In this document: positions 7,901-15,567 of the stretch, one piece after another | How positions within the stretch are numbered: the first letter of the stretch is position 1 | Layout: each line of letters starts with the position of its first letter | Translations under genes and position numbers: made by a program | From: an uncultured Fretibacterium sp. | Lineage (GTDB): Bacteria > Synergistota > Synergistia > Synergistales > Aminobacteriaceae | Assembly: GCA_937899395.1 (NCBI GenBank) | Contig: CALBPU010000170.1 | Location: forward strand, 1 to 28,666 | Reading direction: 5' to 3' | Length of the DNA stretch: 28,666 nucleotides | The notes under the pieces: generated by a model | What the model was told of the DNA's origin: nothing | What the model saw: the letters and a program-made list of their open reading frames with translations, nothing else | Databases searched by the model: none

Positions 7901-9112
7901 ATTCATGAAATTAATCATGGCTTCCGCAGCTTTTTTAGCTCCTTCAACAGCATGTACTACAGTTTTAGCACCTGTAACAACATCGCCCGCAGCAAAAACT
8001 CCCTCACGTGTTGTCATATAATTCTCATCGACAATCAACAATCCGTTTTCAGCAGCAGTTAATCCGCTTGTAGTTCTGACTAATTTACCTCTAGGAATTT
8101 GGCTTATCGCAATTATAGTCGAATCAGCTTCAACTTGGATTGGTTCATCTTCATGGCCGATAATTTCATCATTTTCACCGTAGATTGTTCGTTTGAAAAC
8201 GGGGCCTTGTTCCGTAATCTCCTGAACCTGCATTCCTGTTTCAATTTCAGCTCCGTCAAGTTTAGCGTATTCAACTTCATGTGAACTTGCGGCAATTTCT
8301 TTTCCCATTGCATAAAGTGTAACTTCTTTAGAGCCGTTTCGTAACGCAGTCCTCGCAACGTCCATAGCAGCATTTCCGACGCCTATAATCGCAACTTTAT
8401 TTCCGAGATGATGAGCTTTAGGGTTAGTCAAATAATTCATTGCGAAATGAACATTGCCAAAACTTTCGCCCTTAATTCCCAAAGTTCTCGGACGTTCAGC
8501 TCCTGTTCCTACAAAAATTGAAACATAACCGTCTCTGAATAAATCATCAATCATTAATACGCTTCCGATTGTAGCGTTTAATCTGATATGAATGCCAAAT
8601 TCTTCAAGGCGTTTTTCGTAACGGTCAATAATAGTTTTAGGCAGTCTGAATTCGGGAATGCCGTATTGCATAACACCGCCGATTTTGCTTTTCCACTCGA
8701 AAACAGTAACAGGATAACCTTGAGCCGCAAGAATAAATGCAACAGTCATTCCGGCAGGACCTGCACCGATTACAGCAACTTTTTTATCGTGTTTAATTTC
8801 AGGTTTTGTGATTTGCATACGATCGAGATACATTTCTGAAATATAATTTTCAATGCTCGAAAAATGAACAGGACTTCCCTTTTTTCCGAGAACGCAATGC
8901 CCTGCGCATTGTTTAGCGTGGTCGCAAACTTCCGAACAAATTGCCGATAAAGGATTATTGTTGAATAAAATTTCTCCCGCTTCCATTAATTTATTCTGTT
9001 TGAAGAGCTGAATAATTTGAGGAATAGGAGTGTGAACAGGACAACCCTTTTGACACATAGGCACTTTGCAATTCAAACATCTGTTAGCTTCGTTGAGAAT
9101 ATGTAACGGCAC
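7889..9112 (-). CDS. GltD-like NAD(P)-dependent Fe-S flavoprotein oxidoreductase
   Basis: A 407-residue stand-alone homologue of the glutamate synthase small subunit. The N-terminal part carries the Fe-S cysteines (C12, C15, C20, C24, then CSEVCDHAKQCAGHC). Two Rossmann folds follow: an FAD site in VAVIGAGPAGMT (about residue 112) and an NAD(P) site in VAIIGVGNAAMDVA (about 245), and the end has the FAD motif VFAAGDVVTGAKTVVHAVEGAKKAAE. Family members shuttle electrons between NAD(P)H, FAD and two Fe-S clusters for a partner such as GltB, or act as NfnB/SudA-type subunits. No partner gene is adjacent, so the acceptor is unknown. The start is GTG at 9112, with AGGAGG 9 bases upstream. It could have its own promoter or be reached by read-through from the micropeptide upstream. 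Confidence 0.88.
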   Translation of the reverse strand: MPLHILNEANRCLNCKVPMCQKGCPVHTPIPQIIQLFKQNKLMEAGEILFNNNPLSAICSEVCDHAKQCAGHCVLGKKGSPVHFSSIENYISEMYLDRMQITKPEIKHDKKVAVIGAGPAGMTVAFILAAQGYPVTVFEWKSKIGGVMQYGIPEFRLPKTIIDRYEKRLEEFGIHIRLNATIGSVLMIDDLFRDGYVSIFVGTGAERPRTLGIKGESFGNVHFAMNYLTNPKAHHLGNKVAIIGVGNAAMDVARTALRNGSKEVTLYAMGKEIAASSHEVEYAKLDGAEIETGMQVQEITEQGPVFKRTIYGENDEIIGHEDEPIQVEADSTIIAISQIPRGKLVRTTSGLTAAENGLLIVDENYMTTREGVFAAGDVVTGAKTVVHAVEGAKKAAEAMINFMNSKQ

Positions 9113-9144
9113 AAAAATTTTCCTCCTAATAAAATTAAATAGTG

Positions 9145-9150
9145 TATAAT
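9145..9150 (+). promoter_or_regulatory. Perfect TATAAT box on the plus strand, possible antisense promoter
   Basis: TATAAT lies between gltD-like and the micropeptide gene. A plus-strand transcript from here (+1 near 9157) would first form the hairpin GTCCG/CGGAC (9162-9181), then the large hairpin at 9189-9236, and would then run antisense to the micropeptide. No -35 and no TGN is seen, and the region is AT-rich, so a chance match is possible. Confidence 0.3.
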
Positions 9151-9180
9151 TTTAATATGAAGTCCGGAGAGAGGAACGGA

Positions 9181-9236
9181 CAAAAATACAGACCCACTGA
9201 AGCGGGGTTGCCTCCCCACCTCAGTAACAAGGTCTG
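9181..9236 (-). terminator. Strong hairpin with U-tract after the micropeptide gene
   Basis: Read on the minus strand, CAGACC/GGTCTG encloses ACTGA/TCAGT and GGGG/CCCC, followed at once by TATTTTT. This is a good intrinsic terminator starting 15 bases after the micropeptide stop and lying before the gltD-like gene. It also stands out as a GC-rich island in AT-rich spacer DNA. Confidence 0.65.
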
Positions 9237-9250
9237 AGACGAAGAAGTTA

Positions 9251-9334
9251 TTAACGCTTGAGTTCACGGACTAAATCCGTTAAAGCTCGTATGAGTTCGG
9301 TCAAAACTTGTATGAGCTTAATTACTCTCTTCAC
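9251..9334 (-). CDS. 27-residue amphipathic heptad-repeat micropeptide (putative)
   Basis: The start is GTG at 9334. AAAGGAGGTGAT lies upstream, complementary to the 16S anti-Shine-Dalgarno over about ten bases, with GGAGG 7 bases from the GTG; this is the best ribosome-binding site in the window. The product is MKRVIK followed by three heptads, LIQVLTE, LIRALTD and LVRELKR, then tandem stops. Leu/Ile/Val fill the same positions of every heptad, and charged residues (net about +4) fill the others, giving a continuous amphipathic helix. The first two heptads are 21-base DNA repeats with 16 of 21 bases identical. It lies between two terminator-like hairpins. Possible roles, all inferred, are a membrane-active type I toxin-like peptide, a short coiled-coil partner, or a leader peptide. 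It is too short for family assignment. Confidence 0.55.
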   Translation of the reverse strand: MKRVIKLIQVLTELIRALTDLVRELKR

Positions 9335-9354
9335 GCTATCACCTCCTTTCACCT

Positions 9355-9400
9355 AAAAAAAATTTTTCAGGCTACAGGAGTGAAAACCCCTTGCGAGCCT
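9355..9400 (-). terminator. Hairpin plus eight-U tract in the micropeptide leader (terminator or attenuator)
   Basis: On the minus strand AGGCT/AGCCT encloses AGGGG/CTCCT, followed by GAAAAA and eight Ts. It lies between the presumed micropeptide promoter and its Shine-Dalgarno sequence. It may therefore act as an attenuator in the 5' leader, or may end a separate small RNA of roughly 70 nt. Confidence 0.5.
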
Positions 9401-9435
9401 CGTCCCGATTTATTCAGAACGCCTCTCCAAAAATC

Positions 9436-9444
9436 ATTCTATCA
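9436..9444 (-). promoter_or_regulatory. Likely promoter of the micropeptide transcript (extended -10)
   Basis: On the minus strand TGATAGAAT is TGN plus TAGAAT, 102 bases before the GTG. It is close to and divergent from the TGATATAAT box of the serine hydrolase gene at 9454-9462. No -35 is seen. Confidence 0.4.
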
Positions 9445-9453
9445 TAATCATCA

Positions 9454-9462
9454 TGATATAAT
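9454..9462 (+). promoter_or_regulatory. Promoter of the serine hydrolase / uvrB transcript (extended -10)
   Basis: TGATATAAT is a perfect -10 with the TGN extension, 37 bases upstream of the preferred ATG at 9500. It lacks a recognisable -35. Confidence 0.55.
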
Positions 9463-9499
9463 CGGCGAAAATATTTTATTGTCATTAAGGAGTAATCTT

Positions 9500-11359
9500 A
9501 TGTTTTTTTTCGCAAAATTCCGCCGTAACATAATAATTTTGTTCTTGTTATTTTTATCATGTATAACACCTTCGCAAGCTCTTGAAAAAATAAATCAAAT
9601 TGATTTCCTCCCTTCAGCTCAATGGCAAAAGACCGCAAATTTTCCGAATTGGTTAGGGCGTGTTGATGACACGCTGGCGTTAAACAGCATGGTTAGTTTT
9701 CATTTTTGGCATTCTCAGGGAAAAATATATATCAAAATTTCTGACCGTGTTAAAAAATTTAATTTCTACGTTAATAATTCTCGCATTGACACTTCCAAAC
9801 TTAATGCCGGAAAAATTTACGCAATAGATATTTCAGATTATGCCATCGACGGAATTAACACATTGCAAATTTCCAACATTGAACCAAGCAACGAAAAAAA
9901 TTCCGTAAGTGTTTTTATTCCTTATCCTGTTGTTCTTAACGGCACTCTCGAAAATTCGGGTATACGTCCTGAAACTCTTTCGTTGATTTCGGACATAATA
10001 AATTCAGATGTTGAAAACGGTTTCCCTAGTGCTCAATTAGCTGTAATCCGAAACGGACGACTTGTTTATTCAAACTCATGGGGCAAAAACATAAATACAA
10101 ATACTCTTTATGACCTTGCCTCAGTAACTAAAGTGTTCAGCGTAAATTATGCCGTGCAAAAATTAGTTACAGATAAAAAACTCGATATTGATACAAAAAT
10201 TTCTGACATTTTTTCCAGCCTCGGACGCGATTGGAAATCTTCAATAACTGTTCGTGATGTGTTATATCATCGTGCCGGCTTTCCTCCAGAATTTCATTAT
10301 CATGATAAAAATTATGATATCTCAAAACTTAAACATGACTCAAAAGCTGTTAATCCTTTATATACGGGCATTGACGGAAGCGATGAAACACGTTCAAAAA
10401 CTCTCAAAGCAATTTCCAAAACGCCCCTCATTTACAAACCTAAAACGAAATTAATATATTCTGATGTAGATTACATGCTTTTATGTTTCATAGTTGAAAA
10501 AATTGCAGGTAAAAGGCTCGATGTATATATGAACGAAAATTTTTTCAGACCTTTAAGCCTTAAAAGAATTTCTTTTAATCCTCTGAAAAATAATTTCTCT
10601 CGTGAAGATTGCGCACCTACTGAAATTTACGGCAACACTAGAGACGGCAATATGACTTTCAACGGAATTAGAACTTACACGTTACAAGGAGAAGTTCATG
10701 ACTATAAGGCTTATCATTCGATGGGCGGTGTTTCAGGTCATGCGGGATTATTTTCAAACGCTGAAGATATTGCACGGCTCGCTTCTGTAATGTTTAACGG
10801 AGGTTACGGCGAACATAAATTTTTCAGCAAAAATGTTATAGATACTTTCACATCTCCTCAAAATAATGAAACATCTGATTACGGAACAGGCTGGTGGCGT
10901 GAAGGTGAAGATAAGCGTATGTGGTACTTCGGAACTCAATCATCTTCATTTACATTCGGACATCAAGGCTGGACAGGTACGTTAGTTATGATTGATCCGT
11001 CAAGAAATCTCGTTATAGCTTACTTGACAAACAAAATTAATTCTCCCGTCGTTAAACCTTATACGGGCAAAAAAATTTTTTCGGGCAACTGGTTTACATC
11101 TTCAACATTAGGTTTTGTTCCTCAGATATTGTCAATAGGAATGGACAGCGATAAAAATGTCTCTGAACAATTAACGGCTTTACTTGCTGACATGGCCGAA
11201 GACAGTATAAAATTAATTCCGAAAGGTGCAGGAAAAAATCACCCTTCCGTCTTAAACGCAAAAAGCAAAATTAATTTGTTGATGAAAAAAGCTCAAGAGT
11301 TAAAATTAAATGAATATATTTCCGAAGCTGAAAAATTAAATCGCATGGTAACAAGATAA
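9500..11359 (+). CDS. Exported serine hydrolase of the beta-lactamase class C / PBP4B (YfeW-like) type
   Basis: From ATG at 9500 the protein has 619 residues and opens with a signal peptide (hydrophobic core IIILFLLFLSCITPSQA, cleavage likely after SQA). A longer frame is open to 9308, but AAGGAG 7 bases before 9500 and the signal peptide decide the start. After an N-terminal beta-rich region of about 150 residues comes a serine-hydrolase domain with SxxK at S208-K211 (DLASVTKVF), a tyrosine motif YSD at 320-322 and HQG at 488-490 (FGHQGWTG). The order and spacing resemble low-molecular-weight PBP4B/YfeW and esterase-like relatives. It may trim peptidoglycan peptides or hydrolyse another ester or amide in the periplasm; substrate unknown. 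Its stop overlaps the uvrB start by one base (TAATG). Confidence 0.85.
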   Translation: MFFFAKFRRNIIILFLLFLSCITPSQALEKINQIDFLPSAQWQKTANFPNWLGRVDDTLALNSMVSFHFWHSQGKIYIKISDRVKKFNFYVNNSRIDTSKLNAGKIYAIDISDYAIDGINTLQISNIEPSNEKNSVSVFIPYPVVLNGTLENSGIRPETLSLISDIINSDVENGFPSAQLAVIRNGRLVYSNSWGKNINTNTLYDLASVTKVFSVNYAVQKLVTDKKLDIDTKISDIFSSLGRDWKSSITVRDVLYHRAGFPPEFHYHDKNYDISKLKHDSKAVNPLYTGIDGSDETRSKTLKAISKTPLIYKPKTKLIYSDVDYMLLCFIVEKIAGKRLDVYMNENFFRPLSLKRISFNPLKNNFSREDCAPTEIYGNTRDGNMTFNGIRTYTLQGEVHDYKAYHSMGGVSGHAGLFSNAEDIARLASVMFNGGYGEHKFFSKNVIDTFTSPQNNETSDYGTGWWREGEDKRMWYFGTQSSSFTFGHQGWTGTLVMIDPSRNLVIAYLTNKINSPVVKPYTGKKIFSGNWFTSSTLGFVPQILSIGMDSDKNVSEQLTALLADMAEDSIKLIPKGAGKNHPSVLNAKSKINLLMKKAQELKLNEYISEAEKLNRMVTR

Positions 11360-13347
11360 TGAATACTTCAAAAAATTTCGTCCTTCATTCAAACTGGCCT
11401 CCTTCAGGAGATCAGCCCGAAGCTATTGAGGCACTCACTCAAAGCATTAAAAACGGCAATCGTTTTCAAACTTTAATGGGCGTTACAGGCAGCGGAAAAA
11501 CTTTCACTGTTGCAAACGTCATAGCTAACTTAAACAGACCAGCTTTAGTTCTAGCTCATAACAAAACTTTAGCGGCACAGCTTTACAGCGAGTTCAAAAA
11601 TTTTTTCCCGGAAAATGCCGTAAGATATTTCGTGAGCTATTATGATTATTATCAGCCCGAAGCATATATACCTTCAAGCGACACTTATATCGAAAAAGAC
11701 GCTTCAATTAATGACCGAATCGAACGTTTAAGACTTGCAGCTACAAAGGCATTAATTGAGAGACGTGATGTTATTGTTGTGGCGAGTGTCTCATGTATTT
11801 ACGGCTTAGGATTAAAAGAGACTTACGAGCAGGCGATAATGTCCTTCAAAGTTAATGACAGAATAGACCAAAGGGATTTTTTAGCAAAATTAGTGGGAAA
11901 TTATTACGAACGAAGCGATTTTACCCCTGAACAGGGAAAATTCAGAGTTAGAGGCGATACCGTTGAAATTTTTCCGGCTTATGAAGAAAATGTTTGTGTA
12001 AGAGTAACGTTTTTTGATGACGAAATCGAAAAAATTGATTTAACAGAACCTTTAACAGGACATGTTATCGAAAATGTAAACGAGGCTTCAATATTTCCTG
12101 CAAGACATTATGTAACTCAAGATGACGCTATTAAAACTTCAACTCCTTTAATATTAAAAGAGCTTGAAAAAATCGAGAATGATTTCAAAGACAAAGGGAA
12201 ATTAATCGAGGCTCAACGAATTAGAATGCGAACTCTTTACGACCTCGAAATGTTACAGGAAGCAGGATATTGTTCGGGGATTGAAAATTATTCGGTTTAT
12301 CTTGACGGCAGAAAACACGGTGAACCTCCGGGAACTCTCATTGATTTTTTCCCTGATGATTATATTTGCATTGTTGATGAATCTCATATAACTTTACCGC
12401 AAGTTCGAGGAATGTTTAACGGCGACAGAGCAAGAAAAAATTCACTCGTTGAAAACGGCTTCAGGCTTCCTTCATGCTTGGATAACAGACCTTTAGAATG
12501 GAACGAATTTGAAGCTCGAATGAAGCAGGCGGTATTTGTTTCAGCAACTCCTGGAGATTATGAGATGAATACATCAAAAATTATCGCAGAACAAATTATC
12601 AGACCGACAGGCATTCCGGATCCTGAAGTTGAAATTTTGCCTGCTAAAAATCAGATTGATGATTTAGTTGACAAGTTAAGAGATTGCGAGAAAAAAAATC
12701 AGCGTGCCTTAGTCTTAACTCTCACGAAAAAATCTTCAGAGGATTTAGCCGACTATCTCAAAGAATTAAAATTCAAAGTCAAATATATTCATTCGGAATT
12801 AAATACTTTTGAACGAGCCGAATTAATCCGTGATTTAAGAGCAGGAAAAATTAATGTCCTCGTCGGAATAAATTTATTGCGTGAAGGAATGGATTTGCCC
12901 GAAGTTACTTTGGTTGCTATTCTTGATGCTGATCGTGAAGGTTATTTGAGATCATATCGTTCGTTAATTCAAATTATGGGAAGGGCAGCGAGAAATATTG
13001 ACAGCAAAATTTTGTTATATGCCGATAACTTAACCGACAGTATAAAAATCGCAGTCAATGAAACCAAACGCCGCCGTAAAAAACAAATTGCCTTCAACAA
13101 AGCTCACAACATTAAACCTGTAAGCATAATTAAAGATGTTTTGGATTTATTGCCGCCTGAACTTTCAGCAGCTTTTGATAAAGACGAAAAAATTTCATCA
13201 TCTGCAAACAAAATCTCTAACAAAAAATCAAAAATGACAATTCCGGAACTTGAGCGTCTAATGTGGGAAGCTGTCGAAAAACTTGACTTTGAGAAAGCTG
13301 CAATACTTAGAGATACTATAGCCGAAATTAAGACAAAGGATTTATAA
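11359..13347 (+). CDS. uvrB: UvrABC excinuclease subunit B
   Basis: This is a complete 662-residue UvrB. It begins near the conserved SGDQPEAIEAL; Walker A is MGVTGSGKT (residues about 40-48), and the beta-hairpin that threads DNA follows in SYYDYYQPEAYIPSSDTYIEKD. The DESH helicase box lies in IVDESHITLPQVRGM. Motifs of the second helicase domain are ALVLTLTKKSSEDLADYL, VGINLLREGMDLPEV and RSLIQIMGRAARN. A C-terminal UVR domain (IPELERLMWEAVEKLDFEKAAILRD) binds UvrC. UvrB verifies damage delivered by UvrA in nucleotide excision repair. It is translationally coupled to the serine hydrolase gene, with which it has no obvious functional link. uvrA and uvrC are not in the window. Confidence 0.98.
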   Translation: MNTSKNFVLHSNWPPSGDQPEAIEALTQSIKNGNRFQTLMGVTGSGKTFTVANVIANLNRPALVLAHNKTLAAQLYSEFKNFFPENAVRYFVSYYDYYQPEAYIPSSDTYIEKDASINDRIERLRLAATKALIERRDVIVVASVSCIYGLGLKETYEQAIMSFKVNDRIDQRDFLAKLVGNYYERSDFTPEQGKFRVRGDTVEIFPAYEENVCVRVTFFDDEIEKIDLTEPLTGHVIENVNEASIFPARHYVTQDDAIKTSTPLILKELEKIENDFKDKGKLIEAQRIRMRTLYDLEMLQEAGYCSGIENYSVYLDGRKHGEPPGTLIDFFPDDYICIVDESHITLPQVRGMFNGDRARKNSLVENGFRLPSCLDNRPLEWNEFEARMKQAVFVSATPGDYEMNTSKIIAEQIIRPTGIPDPEVEILPAKNQIDDLVDKLRDCEKKNQRALVLTLTKKSSEDLADYLKELKFKVKYIHSELNTFERAELIRDLRAGKINVLVGINLLREGMDLPEVTLVAILDADREGYLRSYRSLIQIMGRAARNIDSKILLYADNLTDSIKIAVNETKRRRKKQIAFNKAHNIKPVSIIKDVLDLLPPELSAAFDKDEKISSSANKISNKKSKMTIPELERLMWEAVEKLDFEKAAILRDTIAEIKTKDL

Positions 13348-13390
13348 TATAATAAATATTAAAATTTTTTACAGAAGGGGTTGTTAGTAA

Positions 13391-14209
13391 ATGAAGAAAT
13401 TGATTTTAGTATTCGTTATCGTATGTAGCCTTTGTTATTATTTTTTCGGCGCAAAAAAGGATAAACCCGTTTTTATCGTCGGAATGGAATGTGATTACGC
13501 CCCTAATAACTGGGAAGAAAAAAGACCTAGTGATTCAAATATGCCTTTGATAAATCATGAGGGCTTTTATGCTGAAGGTTATGACTTGCAAATCGCTAAA
13601 TTAGTCGCTGATGAACTCGGCTATAATCTCAAAGTGAAAAAAATCGGCTGGAACGATCTTATAGATTCTCTTCTCAACAGAGAAATCGACGCAATATTTT
13701 CGGGAATGCTTGATACCGATGTTAGAAGAGAGAAAATAGCATTTACTGACACTTACGAAATATCAAGAACCGAGTACGCTGTCGTTGTTAATACCGGAAG
13801 CAAATATGCAAACGCTAAAACGTTCAGAGATCTTTACGGAATAAAAATGATAGGTCAAAGAGGAACAAATTTAGATTCATGTATAGATCAAATACCTGGA
13901 GCAATCCATGAAACGCCGACCGAAACAGTTTCAGAAATGCTTACAAGCCTGATTAAGGGGAAAGTTGACGGAATAATTATCAATTACGATACAGGGGAAT
14001 CATATTGTCATACTTACAAAAATTTACGTTTAATCAGATTTCCTGAAGGCGAAGGATTTGTTTTGGGTTTCAATGGAATTTGCGCCGGCCTGAGAAAGAA
14101 AGACAAAGTACTTTTGGAGAGAATAAACAAAGTTTTGGACGGTCTCCCAAAGAAACAGCGTCAGAGAATTATGGATAGAACATTAGCAAGGGTCTGGGAA
14201 AATCAGTGA
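13391..14209 (+). CDS. Periplasmic solute-binding protein, amino-acid type (SBP family 3)
   Basis: A 272-residue protein with a hydrophobic N-terminal export signal (MKKLILVFVIVCSLCYYFF) and a type II periplasmic binding fold. Typical family 3 stretches are AEGYDLQIAKLVADELGYNLKVKKIGWNDLIDSLLNREIDAIFSGM (given across residues about 60-105, of which GYDLQIAKLVADELG and DAIFSGM are most diagnostic) and REKIAFTDTYEISR. It probably delivers an amino acid or similar small solute to an ABC importer, but no permease or ATPase gene is next to it, so it is an orphan. No clear lipobox is seen. GAAGGGG about 11 bases upstream supports the ATG. It lies 43 bases after uvrB and converges on mnmE with an 8-base gap. 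Confidence 0.85.
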   Translation: MKKLILVFVIVCSLCYYFFGAKKDKPVFIVGMECDYAPNNWEEKRPSDSNMPLINHEGFYAEGYDLQIAKLVADELGYNLKVKKIGWNDLIDSLLNREIDAIFSGMLDTDVRREKIAFTDTYEISRTEYAVVVNTGSKYANAKTFRDLYGIKMIGQRGTNLDSCIDQIPGAIHETPTETVSEMLTSLIKGKVDGIIINYDTGESYCHTYKNLRLIRFPEGEGFVLGFNGICAGLRKKDKVLLERINKVLDGLPKKQRQRIMDRTLARVWENQ

Positions 14210-14217
14210 TGAAAGAA

Positions 14218-15567
14218 TTATTTTCCTACACAAAACCTGCTGAACATGTTATCTAAAAGTTCATCGCCTGCTTCAATGCCTAAAACTTTCATTAATGAAG
14301 TTCTGGCGGAATTTAACATCGCTGCTGTAATATCTGCTCCTAAATCATTAATTACGGAGTTATAAGCATCTTTAACGGCGTTTGAACTTTCACGAATTTC
14401 TTCAAGCTGTCCTGCCGAAACATTAAGTCCTGAATTTAAGATTGAATTTTTAACAGCTCTGTCATAAATCAGGGCTTTTAATTTTTCAATGCCCGTATGA
14501 TTTTTAGCTGAGACGGAAATTTTTTCGAGATTTTCACTAATAAGTGTTTCAATTTTAATTCTCTGTTCTAAATCCGATTTGTTCAAAATTATTATTGCGT
14601 TTTTATCTTCAAGAGATTTCACGAAATTTAATTCTTCATCATTTAATTCTCTTGAACCGTCAATAACATATAAACAAATATCGCTTTCATTCATTGCATT
14701 CAAAGCCAGCTTAACACCTTCAGCCTCGATGATGTTGTCAGTCTCTCTTAAACCTGCGGTATCGGAAATATTTACAGGCAATCCGTTAATTATAATTTGC
14801 TCTTTGATAATATCTCTTGTAGTTCCCGGAATATCAGTAACAATGGCGCGATTTTTTTCGAGGAGCGAATTTAATAATGATGATTTACCTACGTTAGGAC
14901 TTCCCATAATTATAACCTTAACTCCCTCATTCAACAGAAATCCTGCCGAACATTTTGAAATTAATACATCAAGTTCAGCGATTAAATTTTCGAGTTTTGA
15001 AATGATATTAAAGTCAGGGTCAAAATTTTCGTTTTCGGGAAAATCTAAATCAATTTCAAGATAGCTTTGAAGGTTTAATATATCGTCATGAATTTTATGA
15101 ACTGTTCGAGAGAGTTCTCCCGTTAAAGTTCTTGCGCTTGCATGAAGGGCTTCAATGCTTCGTGATTTTATAAGACCTAAAACTCCCTCAGCCTGTGAAA
15201 GATCAATATGCCCGTTTATAAAAGCACGCCTTGTAAATTCTCCTGCCTCTGCAATTTTTGCTCCGTGTTTCAAGAGAAGCTCAAGGCACAAACGAGCAAC
15301 AAAAATTCCTCCGTGAGTATGAATTTCTACAATGTCCTCACCTGTATAACTGTTAGGCTTAACAAAATTCACGGCTAAAACCCGGTCAATTATATTTCCG
15401 TCATCATCAATTAAACTCGTTAAATATAATTTTCCGGGTATCTCAAATTTTTTTCGCTTTAATATTTCAGTGGAAATTTTTACGGCATCAGCTCCGGAAA
15501 TCCTTACGACAGCAATTCCTCCTTCACCTAATGCCGTTGAAATTGCCGCTATTGTGCTTTCAACCAA
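14218..15567 (-). CDS. mnmE: tRNA uridine-5-carboxymethylaminomethyl modification GTPase MnmE
   Basis: A full-length 449-residue MnmE. The N-terminal formyl-THF-binding domain opens with STIAAISTALGEGGIAVVRISG and includes AGEFTRRAFINGHIDLSQAEGV. The inserted G domain has G1 GSPNVGKSS, G2 GTTRD, G3 DTAG and G4 NKSD. The protein ends FSRFCVGK, the conserved C-terminal CxGK whose cysteine is needed for the modification. With MnmG it modifies U34 of certain tRNAs. The start is TTG at 15567, inside the upstream CCA-like gene (19-base overlap), so translation is probably coupled. It is the last gene of the minus-strand operon. No mnmG is in view. Confidence 0.97.
   Translation of the reverse strand: MVESTIAAISTALGEGGIAVVRISGADAVKISTEILKRKKFEIPGKLYLTSLIDDDGNIIDRVLAVNFVKPNSYTGEDIVEIHTHGGIFVARLCLELLLKHGAKIAEAGEFTRRAFINGHIDLSQAEGVLGLIKSRSIEALHASARTLTGELSRTVHKIHDDILNLQSYLEIDLDFPENENFDPDFNIISKLENLIAELDVLISKCSAGFLLNEGVKVIIMGSPNVGKSSLLNSLLEKNRAIVTDIPGTTRDIIKEQIIINGLPVNISDTAGLRETDNIIEAEGVKLALNAMNESDICLYVIDGSRELNDEELNFVKSLEDKNAIIILNKSDLEQRIKIETLISENLEKISVSAKNHTGIEKLKALIYDRAVKNSILNSGLNVSAGQLEEIRESSNAVKDAYNSVINDLGADITAAMLNSARTSLMKVLGIEAGDELLDNMFSRFCVGK

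Noticed and set aside
9073..9267. Minus-strand open frame of 64 codons spanning the hairpins before the gltD-like gene
   Set aside because: It runs through the terminator hairpin and into gltD-like in another frame, has no SD and no protein-like features. The micropeptide in a different frame has far better signals.
9157..9340. Leader-peptide attenuation of the gltD-like gene by the micropeptide
   Set aside because: The peptide has no run of one regulatory amino acid, the heptad pattern is better explained by selection for a helix, and no terminator/antiterminator pair overlapping its codons was found. Not excluded, only not supported.
9308..9499. Upstream extension of the serine hydrolase to 9308
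   Set aside because: It would cross both leader promoters and put 64 extra residues before a good signal peptide. AAGGAG and the signal peptide place the start at 9500.
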